A DNA stretch of 64,000 nt from NCBI GenBank assembly GCA_030248065.1, contig JASAMV010007829.1, positions 54,015 to 118,014 on the forward strand. The letters run 5' to 3'. This DNA is from Rhynchonema sp. JSB1_4. Taxonomy: Eukaryota; Nematoda; Chromadorea; Monhysterida; Xyalidae. Shown piece after piece: positions 38,501-49,761 of the stretch. Position numbers and translations under genes: made by a program. Position 1 is the first letter of the stretch. Each line of letters opens with the position of its first letter. Under the pieces are notes generated by a model. That model was not told the origin of the DNA. It did not search any database and worked only from the letters and a program-made list of their open reading frames with translations.

Positions 38501-40390
38501 GTCGTCATAGTCATGGCAGTGACACAATGTGTATGCCATATCGATCAAAGTGCGCAGCCGATTTACCAAATCACACTTCCTCGGGTAAATCCTTTTCGTT
38601 GCCAAGCTCTGTTGTCATGCCCATTCTTGGGCACGTATAGTTCGGTCTGTGCTACTGGAGCAATGTGAATTCTGCGATGAAATATGGGCTTCTCTTTGTG
38701 ACAATTTTGACCTGTTTTCACAGATCGGCGTTGCACCACATCATAAAAACATGGAAAAGCCTGGATTAGCCTAAAAAGCCCATGGAGTGCGATTTTTGTC
38801 TATCGCCCTCGGCTGCCCGGCCTAGCCCTGGATCATGTGCTCCCTCGCAACCTTAGAAAGTGAACATAAATAAAGTGTAACCATAATCATTTCCCTTGTT
38901 GATTCAGGGAACGGCGAGATTTCGCTTGACGAGTTCATCGAGTACATGGCCAATCCACCACGACATCGATATGAGAAGGACGATCTAAAGGGACGCTTCG
39001 AGATTTTCGACAAAGTTTGTGAAACATTGTCTTCAATGCAGGTTTCAAACTCGGTGATCGGGCGCGTCCGGTTCGGACCAGTTCGGTAAACATGAGCTGC
39101 TCATGAGTGCGCCAGTTTCGACATGTTGTCACCAAAGGCCCTTGTATGAAGTTGTCATCAGTGCGAATGCACCAGATGGGCACGTCACCAAAAAAACATT
39201 GCCATGAAAGCCAGTGCTCGCTGTGTAATATACAACCTGAATCGCCGACACCCAGTAACATTTGATAACAAGCACGCAGTCAGCTGGCTGATGTTTCAAG
39301 GTATTGTGTTACCTGCACAGGCCGACAACTCTGGTGGTAAATCGGACCAAGCGTGCCCAACCGCTAAAGAGCTATGTAACTATACTTCGTCCTCTCACGC
39401 AACGCGAAACAAATTTTCCCAGGCTGATTGGTTCTCACGCTCTCGCCAGCCAATCAGCGCGCGAGGATTTGTTTTGTGTTGCGTGAGAGAAGGAAGTACA
39501 GTTAGGCCTCAACAATCAACGAAATGTAATGAAAGAGAAAAGTGTTAAAAAGCAGAGAGAAAATCACCACGTATCTCCCCAGGACGGTGATGGTTTCATC
39601 ACACGCGAGGAAATGGTCGAAATCGTTAACGAGCTGGAGCTCGGAGCTGATTTCCCGACGGAAGTCATCAATCAGATATTCACCGAGGCCGATGTCAACA
39701 AAGATGGCAAGATCAGCTATGAGGGTGAGCGATCGCCTTGATTATTCAGGGCGGGTTAGATTTTTGCCTTTTCAACAATCGGAAACGACTCCGATCTCCT
39801 CAAAGTTCAAAAATTTGCGTGTGCTTGAGATAATGAAACAGTTTAACAGAGGAACGGTATGGTATTATAGCATTTTCGTCAACGTTGCGCTTCAATCGAC
39901 CTTGAATAAATTCAGCGGCCTTTAATCGGCCTTCCTTGCATACGAGATATAGTTTTTTGTTATTTTACAATGAAAGTCGATTAAAGAATGTCTGTTACCT
40001 GAGATTGGATTCCCGCCGTTTGGGACACTGGAAAATTTTATGCTATACCGAATAGCGAATATGCTTATAACGAATCGCTTAAGTACTGGAAAATTTCGGG
40101 ACACGCCGAAAAGTATGTTAAACCCGAATTTATACTTATAGCGAATATACCTATAACGAGTCTCCACTGTATGTCCTGAATAATTCAACCAAATTTCTGG
40201 TTACTTGTATTCGACCAACGAACTGACTGGCTAACTGGTGTTTCACGGAGCTGAAACGAAAGCTAAACATATGTATTAAGCCTGTGTTTGCAAAATTTCG
40301 GAAAAGCATAACTTTTAGTTCGTTTTTCTGAAAATACCGAAATTCACAGCAATTCGCGATTTTTCAGAATTCGCCGCAGCGATGGGCTGA
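35533..40390 (+). CDS. Four-EF-hand calcium-binding protein (calmodulin/troponin C-like), 165 aa
   Basis: Exons: 35533-35538 (only ATG GCG), 35615-35662, 38221-38392, 38908-39014, 39583-39724, 40368-40390; phases agree, total 498 nt with TGA. After a Tyr/Asp-rich leader (ARYGELDPYEYDPYWES) come four canonical loops: DRNNDGHISIDE (37-48), DKDRNGEISLDE (73-84), DKDGDGFITREE (110-121) and DVNKDGKISYEE (148-159). All positions 1, 3, 5, 7, 9 and 12 keep Ca2+ ligands, so all four sites should bind. Loops 2, 3 and 4 are completed across introns, which strongly supports the joins. It ends EEFAAAMG. The length suits a troponin C or calmodulin-like sensor; orthology is undetermined. The first and second exons are less certain than the rest because they have no domain support. 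Confidence 0.9.
36345..37387. mobile_element. hAT-type fold-back element in EF-hand intron 2
   Basis: Starts CAGGGTTGG, like the element at 655, and ends with a decayed inverse (CCACCC). GCAGCAAG flanks both sides (36337-36344, 37388-37395). Beside each end are A-run/T-run palindromes. Inside, arms of about 90 bp at 36760-36849 and 37003-37091 are near-perfect inverses (for example CACCAGCTCATGGCACTTTG), enclosing an AT-rich 150-bp loop. No transposase. Confidence 0.82.
37396..38220. other. Remainder of EF-hand intron 2
   Basis: No exon seen. Several GTGACCAAAA/TTTTGGTCAC-like motifs scatter through 37640-37910 without a clear structure. Confidence 0.35.
39150..39203 (+). repeat. Dispersed repeat copy in EF-hand intron 4
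   Basis: Contains GTCATCAGTGCGAATGCACC then AGATGGGCACGTCACC and an A-run; right flank shared with the copy at 19191. Confidence 0.65.
39995..40169 (-). mobile_element. Fragment with pogo/Tigger-like end in EF-hand intron 5
   Basis: On the minus strand it begins CAGTGGAGACTCGTTATAGG next to TA, followed by repeated TTATAxGCGAAT-like words. This resembles Tc1/mariner pogo-Tigger inverted ends. The opposite end was not found, so the left border is approximate. Confidence 0.45.
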
Positions 40391-41419
40391 ACACCAAGCT
40401 CCAACTCGCAGCTTTCCGTTTTTTTAACTTTGACTCGACTTTGTAACAGCGATACTTACAATGTTTGCATTATAATGTCACGAATTTTATAAAATGATAT
40501 TTTATGTTTTTGCAACTACACATACCATACTCATGTTATGATCTTGTACCTTTATTTCAATCAAGCAAATTGCAAGGAATTGTCACTCGTTCTGTGTGTT
40601 GCATTTTCTATCAGATTGATGTCGATAGATACTCAAGTTTAGCGCGGCTTTTCTTTTATTGTTTTCTCTTAAATATATTTTTGTTGGGGTAAGTTGGTCA
40701 CTTTTCAAATTATTTAAAAGAGAGTTGTGTCCTTCTTGTGTTGGCAATTCTAGTCACTTAGCAAGAATGTAAGCACCGGTCCATTCCACTTGTACACAGA
40801 ATTTCTGGTGATTAGATTCTTAGTGTGTACCGTGACGTGAGCGCATAATTCCAAAATTTTTAATTTGCTTATTATTTTTTAATTCTCTTAAAAAAGTAAC
40901 CTGTGGTCCACCGTAATTTAAGATGCACTACAGGTAATAAGTATGCAGCCAAATTTAGTGCTTTTTTACGTAAATCCGCTTGTGCTTGTGCTCTCACAAA
41001 TTCCGCAGTTGCCAAAAACAATATTTAATTGTTTAAAATAAGTGCTATGTACGTCGCTCCCTCATTTTTGTGACCTTTATTGAATTTGCTATTTACAATT
41101 TTCCAAGGACACTGAGATCAACATTAATAATCTATTCCAACATAATTTTATTTTCTTGGTGTGACTGGCTTTGTGCTTGGTTGTGCTCTGCTTCATTGTA
41201 TTTTTTTTTACAAATTCTGTATTTACGTATGCATTGACTGAACAAAAATTGTAACCTCTTATCTCCATATTGGTTCAATAAATGTAAATCGGCTTTTGTT
41301 TTCGGATTTGGGCTAAATATTAACCAGCGTTATACTTTTATTCCCACATGCCAACACAGTGGCAAACGAAATATACGGTACAAGTACGACATTTACACCA
41401 AGTCTGGAAAACAATATAC
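40391..41419. other. EF-hand 3' flank
   Basis: No gene. AT-rich. AATAAA hexamers occur near 41277 and 41433, but both are far (0.9-1.0 kb) from the stop codon, so the poly(A) site is unresolved. Confidence 0.35.
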
Positions 41420-41831
41420 CGGAGAATGCCAAATAAACGCCCCTTCCCGAATAGTTCCCCATTGGGGACTTATTCGGAGATTTTCCGAATGATCCCGCAA
41501 GGGAAGCTTAATTAGGAAAAAGAATTTTTCTCGTGCCTAATGAACACTTATTATAATCCAGTTCATTGCACCCAAAAACACAAGAATAGGAATTTCAACA
41601 GTGTGATTTTCATGTTAACAAGCATGTGAGTGGTTTTTTAAAGTAGCGCACCGTTTATATCTTTAAGAACGAAATCCAGATAGCTGACTACTCAAAAGGT
41701 ATTGGGCCCAGTTTCGTGGTGCAGCAATATTCCGCATAAGCCCCAGTGGGAAGTTTTCCCCGAATAAACCCCAGTGGCCCATGTGCGTTCCAAAAAATGA
41801 GCTCCCAGGGGACTTACATTGGCATTCTCCG
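41420..41831. mobile_element. MITE candidate with 13-bp inverted ends
   Basis: Ends CGGAGAATGCCAA and its exact inverse enclose 412 bp rich in CCCCAGTGG/CCCCATTGGGG words. No unambiguous target duplication, so the family is not assigned. Confidence 0.6.
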
Positions 41832-42934
41832 ATAATAAGCTAAAAATCTACAATAAAACACAAAAATTTTATATTTTCAGTCAGATCTATGCAACCGACT
41901 TGACTTACACACTTATTTAACCTTTGAAACATACACAAGGAAAATTTTTAATTTAATCAGAAAAGCTTAGAAGTTTCCGATATAGTACTTTAGAAAGTTG
42001 GAATTTCACAATAATATCACATTTGAGCCTGCAAGGTCCAACGGCTGTTTATAGCCCGAAGAGACCGTTATAATAAATAAAACTAGAAGTAAAGATAAAT
42101 TTAAAAGTAAAAGTTTGCGAAGATGAAGAAAAGCGTAGTGTCTGGGTTGTAAAAATGCGTGTGACCATTCTGAGAATTAAAATTTTGCAGTTTTAACAGA
42201 AGTGATTTTCTATAAAACTTCAATAAAACCCAATAAGAGCGAACTTAATTTTAAATCCGGAGTCCGGAAAACGGGAATAATTTGCAAAAGTACGGAGCAT
42301 TTCCGGACGCCGGAAATACTGTACAGTATATCTCATGATCCCGCGAAATTTCACATGGAAAAATAATCTTAAGTTTAACCTGACCGCGTCCTTAGCAAGG
42401 ATTTTACGTTGGTATTACAAAAGAGCTCCATTAATTAATTGAATCGTAATTTTTGAAAATAATATGTGAACTGTACACTTACAATGCCATCAGTATTCAA
42501 CAAAGAAAATTTTCAGCATGTAAAAAATGACTAGATTACAAACTCATTTATCACCGGGGCACCGAAAACACCAGGACAGAGGAAAATAGGTAATTAAAGA
42601 AAAAACTGTACAACAAAATGTAAACGTTTAGTACTCTGTGAATCATCTAATGTAAACGCTCTGCTTTCAAGTGAGATTGAGGGACAAAAAAGTTGCTCGA
42701 AAAAATCGAAAAACAGATTATTATAGTGAACGATACACGTTTATAACACGTGAAGTATCATGAAGTGAACCACGATAATAAATGAATATGTACGTTGTCT
42801 ATACGTTTTTGTTCTTATGTTAGTAGTTAAACTGTTTCTCAACACATGATGAAATATATAACTTATCAATGTTTTTTTAACATTAGTTAAGAGATAGGAA
42901 TATATTCACCGGCGTCACTAATGCGTTGCGTTAT

Positions 42935-45900
42935 CTATTTGCCAAATAGACCCTTCACGAAACCCATCGCCTTTTCAGCACCTTCGCCGAGATTCACAGG
43001 CAGCGCTGGATAAATAAGGCATGAATAATTTTTCGAAAAAATATTTCTCGAATTAAAACGTAAATTATTGGATTGAGACTGACAGGCGTTTTTGCCCTCT
43101 GGGTTATATACCTACAGCGTATGCTATGCACGAAGGCGAAAAACGGGCATGATTATGCTATAATCACAAAGATGACAAAGGCGTCGCTTTAATCTTATGT
43201 AATGTCAGTTGATGAATGGAGCAAACGCCCATAGTAGCTTTTAATGACAAACAAACACTATGCTTCGTAATTGGCAAGATCTACAATGTAATTGTGAACT
43301 TGAAGAAAGAAAGATGACATTAAATGGGCCCTCACCACTTTCCTCCTGTTTGTCCTGCCCGAGCTGCCCGCTCATCAAGAGGAATGGATCGGGCATTTCC
43401 TCTTTTTTCTCGATCTTGTACTGCAAATTGAGAAAGAAATTTATTGCATGAAATGTATTGGCTTCCAGCTCTGTCAGTTTGGAAAGAAGGTTCAGTCCCG
43501 CTTTGCTGACCCAGTCCTAAGCTCCAAAAAAAACGGTTATCTTAACGGATTTAAAATAAAAGTCTCTCTGCGAAAACAGCTTGCTGCAATAAACGTAACA
43601 TGGTGTTTGGAATTTGTTGGATGGCTTTATGATGAAATACCCGGCAGTTTCGGTTATCGGATAGAGAGTAGACGGACCGCATCGGCTTCCAAAAAGCTGG
43701 AGCCCAATTGACATGGTCAGCTTAATACTAGCCCGTCGTCCCCAGCACTCACTTTGTCCCTGATTCCAGATCTGACTTTCTCGCGTTCTCGTTCCTGTTT
43801 CCTGTGTTTCTCCTTTCGTTTCTCCTCTTGCTCAAGTCGGGCCTGGATCACCTCCGGGTCGTCAGGGCCCCCCTTGCTTTCGCCACCTCCGCCTCCGCCG
43901 CCACTGTCGCCGCCGCCTTCAGACCCGCCGACCGCACCTGCAGTTAGAAGCGGACACGGGAAAGCGCCGAGGGGGTACGGGTAGTGATTGGGCCGTAGGC
44001 ACGTTGACAGGTATCAAATATGGTGATCGGATGACAATAATTGTTGGCCACGCACGTGGCTGTTCACTTCGGGTTTGTTTCAGGATCTCTGATGCCATTG
44101 AAATTGACCAGCGCAAAAAAATTTTTACCAAAAAGCAAGGAGCAACTTTAACGTCAGGTCGATATTGGTGGCACCAGCATATACTGTACATATATTTTGG
44201 ACAACCGTGCATCGAGAAAGTCGCGTGATCCGATCCTGTCCGATTACCCAAATTTGACACTCTTTGGGGCTCGTTGGAGGTGGGGATTACAACAATTACA
44301 GCCACAAAACCCTCCGCGTGAATACGACCCAATCACTACCGTAACCTACAGTATCCCAATTGTCACCGACTCACCGGGCAGCGACGGCATGCCCATGCCC
44401 ATCATTCCCATCATTTTGGCGCGAAATTTGAATTATTTAGGTGGTGTTACTCAGATTCGAAATGAATTTTCGACGAATTTTTCTGTCTTTACTGGAATTC
44501 AGTTTGTTTTTCTGAGATCTTGATAACGCTGGTCTGGGCAGTCAAGGAAGAAAGCCCATTAGAAAACCCAGTGAAGCGTGGAGGAAAACTGAGCTCGTGT
44601 GCCAAGAACTGAGTTAGTACATATTGTACATACTTACAGCAGACAATGTTGGGAGTAATTTGAAAGCTCCCGCCCGAAGCACAGATGCAAAGAGTAAAAT
44701 GTTGAAATGAAAATAAGCTTCGGTGCCCTGTGCTGTTTATGTCAATTACAGTCTTTCGGAACACATAAGATTGAATTGGTTTCCGAGCAAAACTGACAAA
44801 AAGACCAGCCAAAAAAGTCCAACTTATACTGGAACTCACAACTTGGGGAACCAGAGAAAAAAGGTGAGCTTTTGCAGGTGAAGTTCAGGAACAAACTGTC
44901 AGTATATGTGCGCTTAGTCAAGTTAGCTCAGCTGCAATGGCTATTGCATTAGCATACGGTTAGAAAACCGCTGAGAGCAAAAACAAGTGAAGGGACATAA
45001 AGCACGGTACGGTCTACAGAGCTTTACCCAACGGTGGCTGTACTGGGTTTTGCAATGCGCACATGCGCTTCTCAGATATTCGTAGGCACGTCACATGGTT
45101 GATGGACGTGAAAGAGACTTTGTTACAGCCAGCAGCGCACCAAATACTGAATAATGTGGACAAAATGGAAATATAGGCACGGCATAAGGGGCTGAATATT
45201 CAGGAACTTGCACGTAATACCCTCCCACGGTATAGAAGAGAATAAGAATCAGGAATATCCGTAAAGGTAGCGAAGCCAAAACCATACAGAGTGTACATGC
45301 ACATGGCTCACGTGGGGCATTGTACCTTTTGGGGATTGGAGCTCATTGGTTTGCCATCTGTGGCAAGAGTCACTCGAAAAAAGCGCCCATCCGACAAAAC
45401 CAACAGAGGCTGGCCGCGGGAGCTGCTGTACCGTCACCATGCCATGTATGGCTTGGCATAGACCCTGCCGGCTGACGTTTTTGGTCATATCATATGCATA
45501 TTGGTGCAGAGCCCCACCAACGGCAAAAACACCATCATGCAGAAAAAGTGAGAGACCATACTTGGTAGATTATGGGGTGCACTTAGTTAACCGAACATTG
45601 TCTCAATGAAAATCGAATATAGTACCCCACCAATTGGTCAACAATAGTCGGTTTTGTCGAGAACGGGCATGTTTAATGGCGGAAAGGCGCAGCACATGCA
45701 TGCATTTTTGAAAAAAAAAACCGCGCCAGTCAGTGTACATGCGGGCATTATGTGCATTGTTGGTTATAGATTTGACTTGACATCGCACTGTACCATGTAA
45801 TGGCTTCCAACTGATGGTTTAGGGTCCAACTTATGCGCATGTATGGTGGAGCTTGCATGGAGAGGGCACCATCGGAGCCAAAATCAATATGCACACTCAA

Positions 45901-48900
45901 TGAACTGGGGTATGCGCGTATACCATGAACCTGAAGTGGAAAGTCGGTACACATGAAGCAAAAATGGAGTTTCACGCCTCATAAACGCGCCAGCCAACCG
46001 CCGAGGCATGGTGTATGGTAGGATTCCAATGGTTGAAACTGACAGCAACGTTTTTGGAATATGGGCATGCATGCAAAATGTATGTATGCATGTCTGAAAA
46101 AAACCGCTGCGCATGCCACCAGCCGTACGATGCAGCAGTGTGGGGTTCTCCAGACAGTTTTGTCACATGGCCGTTTTATTGATTTGGGGGAAACCGTTAA
46201 AAAAGAACGCTTGCTCAAATGGTATACCGGTTATGGGTTACATCGGGGCGAGTTTGCCGGATACTGCTGGCTGGGCAGGATTGGGCCAAGTCTGATGTCA
46301 TTTCTCAAATGCCACCAACCGTTCATGATGAAAAGAGGAAAAGAGAACTCCCAATTTGCGCCCATAACCTTGCACCCATGGCGCGAGCTTATACAGTATG
46401 TAGGTACCGTACACCGGTGCACCACCGCTTAGAGATGGGGCACAAGACAAGACTCACATCAGTATCTTTGGCACTGGCTTGTACCAACGCAAGTCTGATG
46501 GCGGCTGTAACCTCCGACCTCAAGGAACACGCAAATAATAATTTTGAACATGCGCGCTCTTTTATATTCTGGGTGAGCTGAAGCGGAGGCCGACTCATGT
46601 CAACGGGGGATAAAATCTGGGTTCAGTGGATTACGGTACATGACGTGCTCTTTCTTATACTGTTCTGCAGCACAGTAATGAAAAGTTGGGCGGAGATAAA
46701 AACTCCAGAAGCCAACTCCATCGGGAATGGGGCTCAAATAATAACTTTCTTTCCGTAAGTAATTTTCTGAGAGAAAAGCACAAGGCCTCAGAAATAATTC
46801 TGTCCACAAAAACCGAGCTTTGTCGAAGGCAAAATGTGCACGTAGAAATGCCATAAAAATTGAAAGATGTTCAAAGCGATTATTGAAACCAACTTTCTCC
46901 AAAACACAAACCAATAATAAAAACTGTTTCTGCGTAGTCTGAGAGCGATAGACGTGGCAACAGCAGTTCATGCAATAAAAACAGATAGTGTTTCGGTGTT
47001 CGCAAACGTGCACGCTTACGGTTCTGGTCTGAAAATACACCAGTGGACATACATAGAAACGAAACCGAGCAGCTCATTTGCAATGTATGCGCTCTTGGTT
47101 TTTGCATTTCGCGTGGGATTGGGTCCTTGGGCTTAGCAGCGAATACAGAAATAGGGATGTGAAGGGTGGGGAAAACAGCGGATTGAATTCTGACCTCTGT
47201 GAACAGCTCGTATAAGCATTCGTGTTGGATTCGTGGTGGTAAAACGAAAATAGATTGAATCGTGAATCGTGACCCACGCTTCTGAATTAGAACACTACCA
47301 AAACGTTTTGAATTTATTTTCATGCATCTCCAGTTGAACACGCAGAGTTTTGTTCAGCTTAAGTTTTTTCGCCTGCCGTTTTTACCACTAAGAAAATATG
47401 CACACTGTAGAGCCACAGTGCCGAAGAAAGTTTAAGAATACCGAGACCTGAGTTCAGGCCCCTGCTTGAGGCATACACCTACATACTGTATCCGGTTACA
47501 GTAAATGGTTATATTCAGTGAAGCGCCTATATTTTTTATGTATTTTTCATTTTCATACTGAAATCCTTGCAATGTACCTAGCTTTCCGCGAGATTCCTTT
47601 AATTGAACACGTCCGTGTAAAGAAACGGACTCTGTCTCAGTGATCCATAACTGACGCACTTATTTTTCTGACACTTTCGTTGGAAAAGAGCTGCTGCAAA
47701 TGAGCTCAATGACGTCGAAAATGTTCTTATAGTTGTCGTGCACAACGAAAGGGTATGGTGTTTGCTGGTTTACGTCAGCTGATAAAAAATGCATTGATTA
47801 ATCTTGCAACGAATGAGCTGTCAGAACGGTCAGGTCTCCTGGAGCGCCTAGACTAGACCCCTCTCATGAATATTTCACAAACGAGGCAAACTTGGGTACA
47901 AGAAACCTATACCTATATACAATTGTTCGAACCGGAGTTTTCCATCAAAAGCCCTCTAGACTCTATATTTGGAAAAAGGTGAAAAATCGGCGACTTTTTG
48001 TTTCAAATGTTTCCCCCAAATGGAGCCCCCAGGGTTCTATTCAGATAAAAATTGTGGTTAGGGTTTTTGACATTTGTGGCAATGATCGCTAACGTTGTTG
48101 AATGCTACTTTACTGCAATCACTTGATATTCATTCAAAGGAACGTGAAATATGCCTTTTCTCCTTTTTTGTATGTTTTTTTAGAGGCTATGTAGTTGAAA
48201 CCTCAGTCAACGGGTCCGTTCTGTCGCAGAGTCCTGCCGTGGTGACCGGTGAGGCAAATGAGACAGAGAACAACGGTAGTCTTTTTTGGCTTATATTACA
48301 GTGGTCAACTTAAATGGTCAAATCACTTCCTGAACTCACTTTGCAGAGTCGTAAACTCAGCAGGAATGCCATGTGTTATTTCCGCGCTCATTCGGCTGTG
48401 AGTTGACCAAGTGATTTGACCAGGGCAACCGGATATCGCATGCTCTCGGAATCCGGCCTTTCGCAATAAAATGTGACTATATACGATGAGTGATCACAAA
48501 AACATCGTTCAAACAAAACGAAATGCGTTTAAATTGTGAGAATTAATTTTTAAAAATTTGCTTTCGGGAACAAACTCGAGCTTGTGCCGACTTACGCTCC
48601 CCCTTTTGATCAGGCAACGGCAGAACATTTAGTAGGGAATCCAACCAGCTCGTCAACCAACAGCCACGTGTGAAATGTTTCACAAAGGTTTCATCTGTCA
48701 GCGAGCTGGTTCTTGTCTCAGTCTCACTGCCTTTCATGATCAAAAGGGTGAGCGTAAGTCGGCACAAGCTCGCGTTTGTTCCTGAAAGCAACTTTTCGAA
48801 GATAAATTCTGACAGTTTTAACGTGGTTTATCTCGTTTGATCGTTGTTTTTGTGACCGTTGGACATAAACAGTCTAACTGCGTAGTAAAAAAGCAAGCAT

Positions 48901-49761
48901 GAGATATACGGTTTCCCGCTTTAAACCGGGCAACCGGATATCGCATGCTCTCAGAATCCGCCCTTTCGCAATAAAATGTGACTATATACGATGAGTGATC
49001 TCAAAAACATCGTTCAAACAAAATGAAATGCGTTTAAATTGTGAGAATTAATTTTTAAAATTTGCTTTCGGGAACAAACTCGAGCTTGTGCCGACTTACG
49101 CTCCCCCTTTTGATCAGGCAACGGCAGAACATTTAGTAGGGAATCCAACCAGCTCGTCAACCAACAGCCACGTGTGAAATGTTTCACAAAGGTTTCATCT
49201 GTCAGCGAGCTGGTTCTTGTCTCAGTCTCACTGCCTTTCATGATCAAAAGGGTGAGCGTAAGTCGGCACAAGCTCGCGTTTGTTCCTGAAAGCAACTTTT
49301 CAAAGATAAATTCTGACAGTTTTAACGTGGTTTATCTCGTTTGATCGTTGTTTTTGTGACCGTTGGACATAAACAGTCCAACTGCGTAGTAAAAAAGCAA
49401 GCATGAGATATACGGTTTCCCGCTTTAACCAGTCTATTTTTGGCGGAGCACATTTGATTATGCACCCAACAAAGATTTAGTGTGCACTGGTGAGACATGT
49501 GGTTCACCATGGATATGGATGGTGGAATAACGATAAAGCTATGGTCATTTCTCTCCGATTCACATAAACGCAATGGACTTAATCTGCTTTCGCAATCGAT
49601 TGAACGAATTCAATGTCGTCATCAAAAAAAACTTTTACACAGATCACATCACCGTGTTCGATAGGTGCCTCATACCCATTCAAGCATCATAATTCCACGT
49701 GCCAACCTTTCGCGGCATCTAGTTTGCTGCCCAGCATCTGTTTCATCATGAAGCCAGCCAT
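42935..49761 (-). CDS. cpx: Complexin, 4 coding exons, 131 aa
   Basis: Exons: 49761-49707, 43937-43753, 43420-43336, 43005-42935; phases agree, total 396 nt with TAG. Complexin binds assembled SNARE bundles at synapses, clamping spontaneous and promoting Ca2+-triggered vesicle fusion. The N-terminus MAGFMMKQMLGSKLDAAKG is the invertebrate type. A Gly-rich stretch (residues 20-42) is followed by DDPEVIQARLEQEEKRKEKH (accessory helix) and RSGIRDKYKIEKKEE (central SNARE-binding helix; the IRDK|Y core spans exons 3 and 4). The C-terminus AMGFVKGLFGK forms an amphipathic, membrane-curvature-sensing type helix without a CAAX box. Intron 1 is 5.8 kb and carries a tandemly doubled repeat and a possible alternative first exon. 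Confidence 0.94.
44375..44414 (-). CDS. cpx: Possible alternative first coding exon of complexin
   Basis: On the minus strand ATG at 44414 opens MMGMMGMGMPSLPG and ends at a strong donor (G|GTGAGTC) in phase 1, the same phase as exon 1. Splicing to 43937 would give MMGMMGMGMPSLPG-AVGGSEGG..., a 126-aa isoform with a different N-terminus. No AG acceptor lies just upstream and an in-frame TAA stands six codons before the ATG, so it fits a first exon rather than an internal one. Inferred; there is no transcript evidence. Confidence 0.55.
44415..48422. other. Complexin intron 1, left part
   Basis: No exon recognised. Open frames of up to 153 codons (minus 47341-46880) have no domain. If the alternative exon is real, its promoter would lie just right of 44414. 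Confidence 0.35.
48423..49431. repeat. Tandem duplication of a 505-bp palindrome-bearing unit
   Basis: Two copies (48423-48927 and 48928-49431) differ at only a few bases. Each starts GGGCAACCGGATATCGCATG, ends near GGTTTCCCGCTTTAA and contains an internal pair of about 50-bp inverted arms with GTGCCGACTTACGCTC and its inverse. The frames of 82-93 codons on the minus strand recur because the unit does. Probably a fold-back element duplicated in tandem within complexin intron 1. Confidence 0.9.

Noticed and set aside
40391..42540. Other possible last exons of the EF-hand gene (AG sites near 40392, 40411, 40614 and 42519)
   Set aside because: The acceptor at 40367 completes EF loop 4 with the required Glu at position 12 and gives a typical tail; the others place Ala or Asp there.
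43754..43984. Plus-strand Ser/Pro-rich frame
   Set aside because: Antisense shadow of complexin exon 3.
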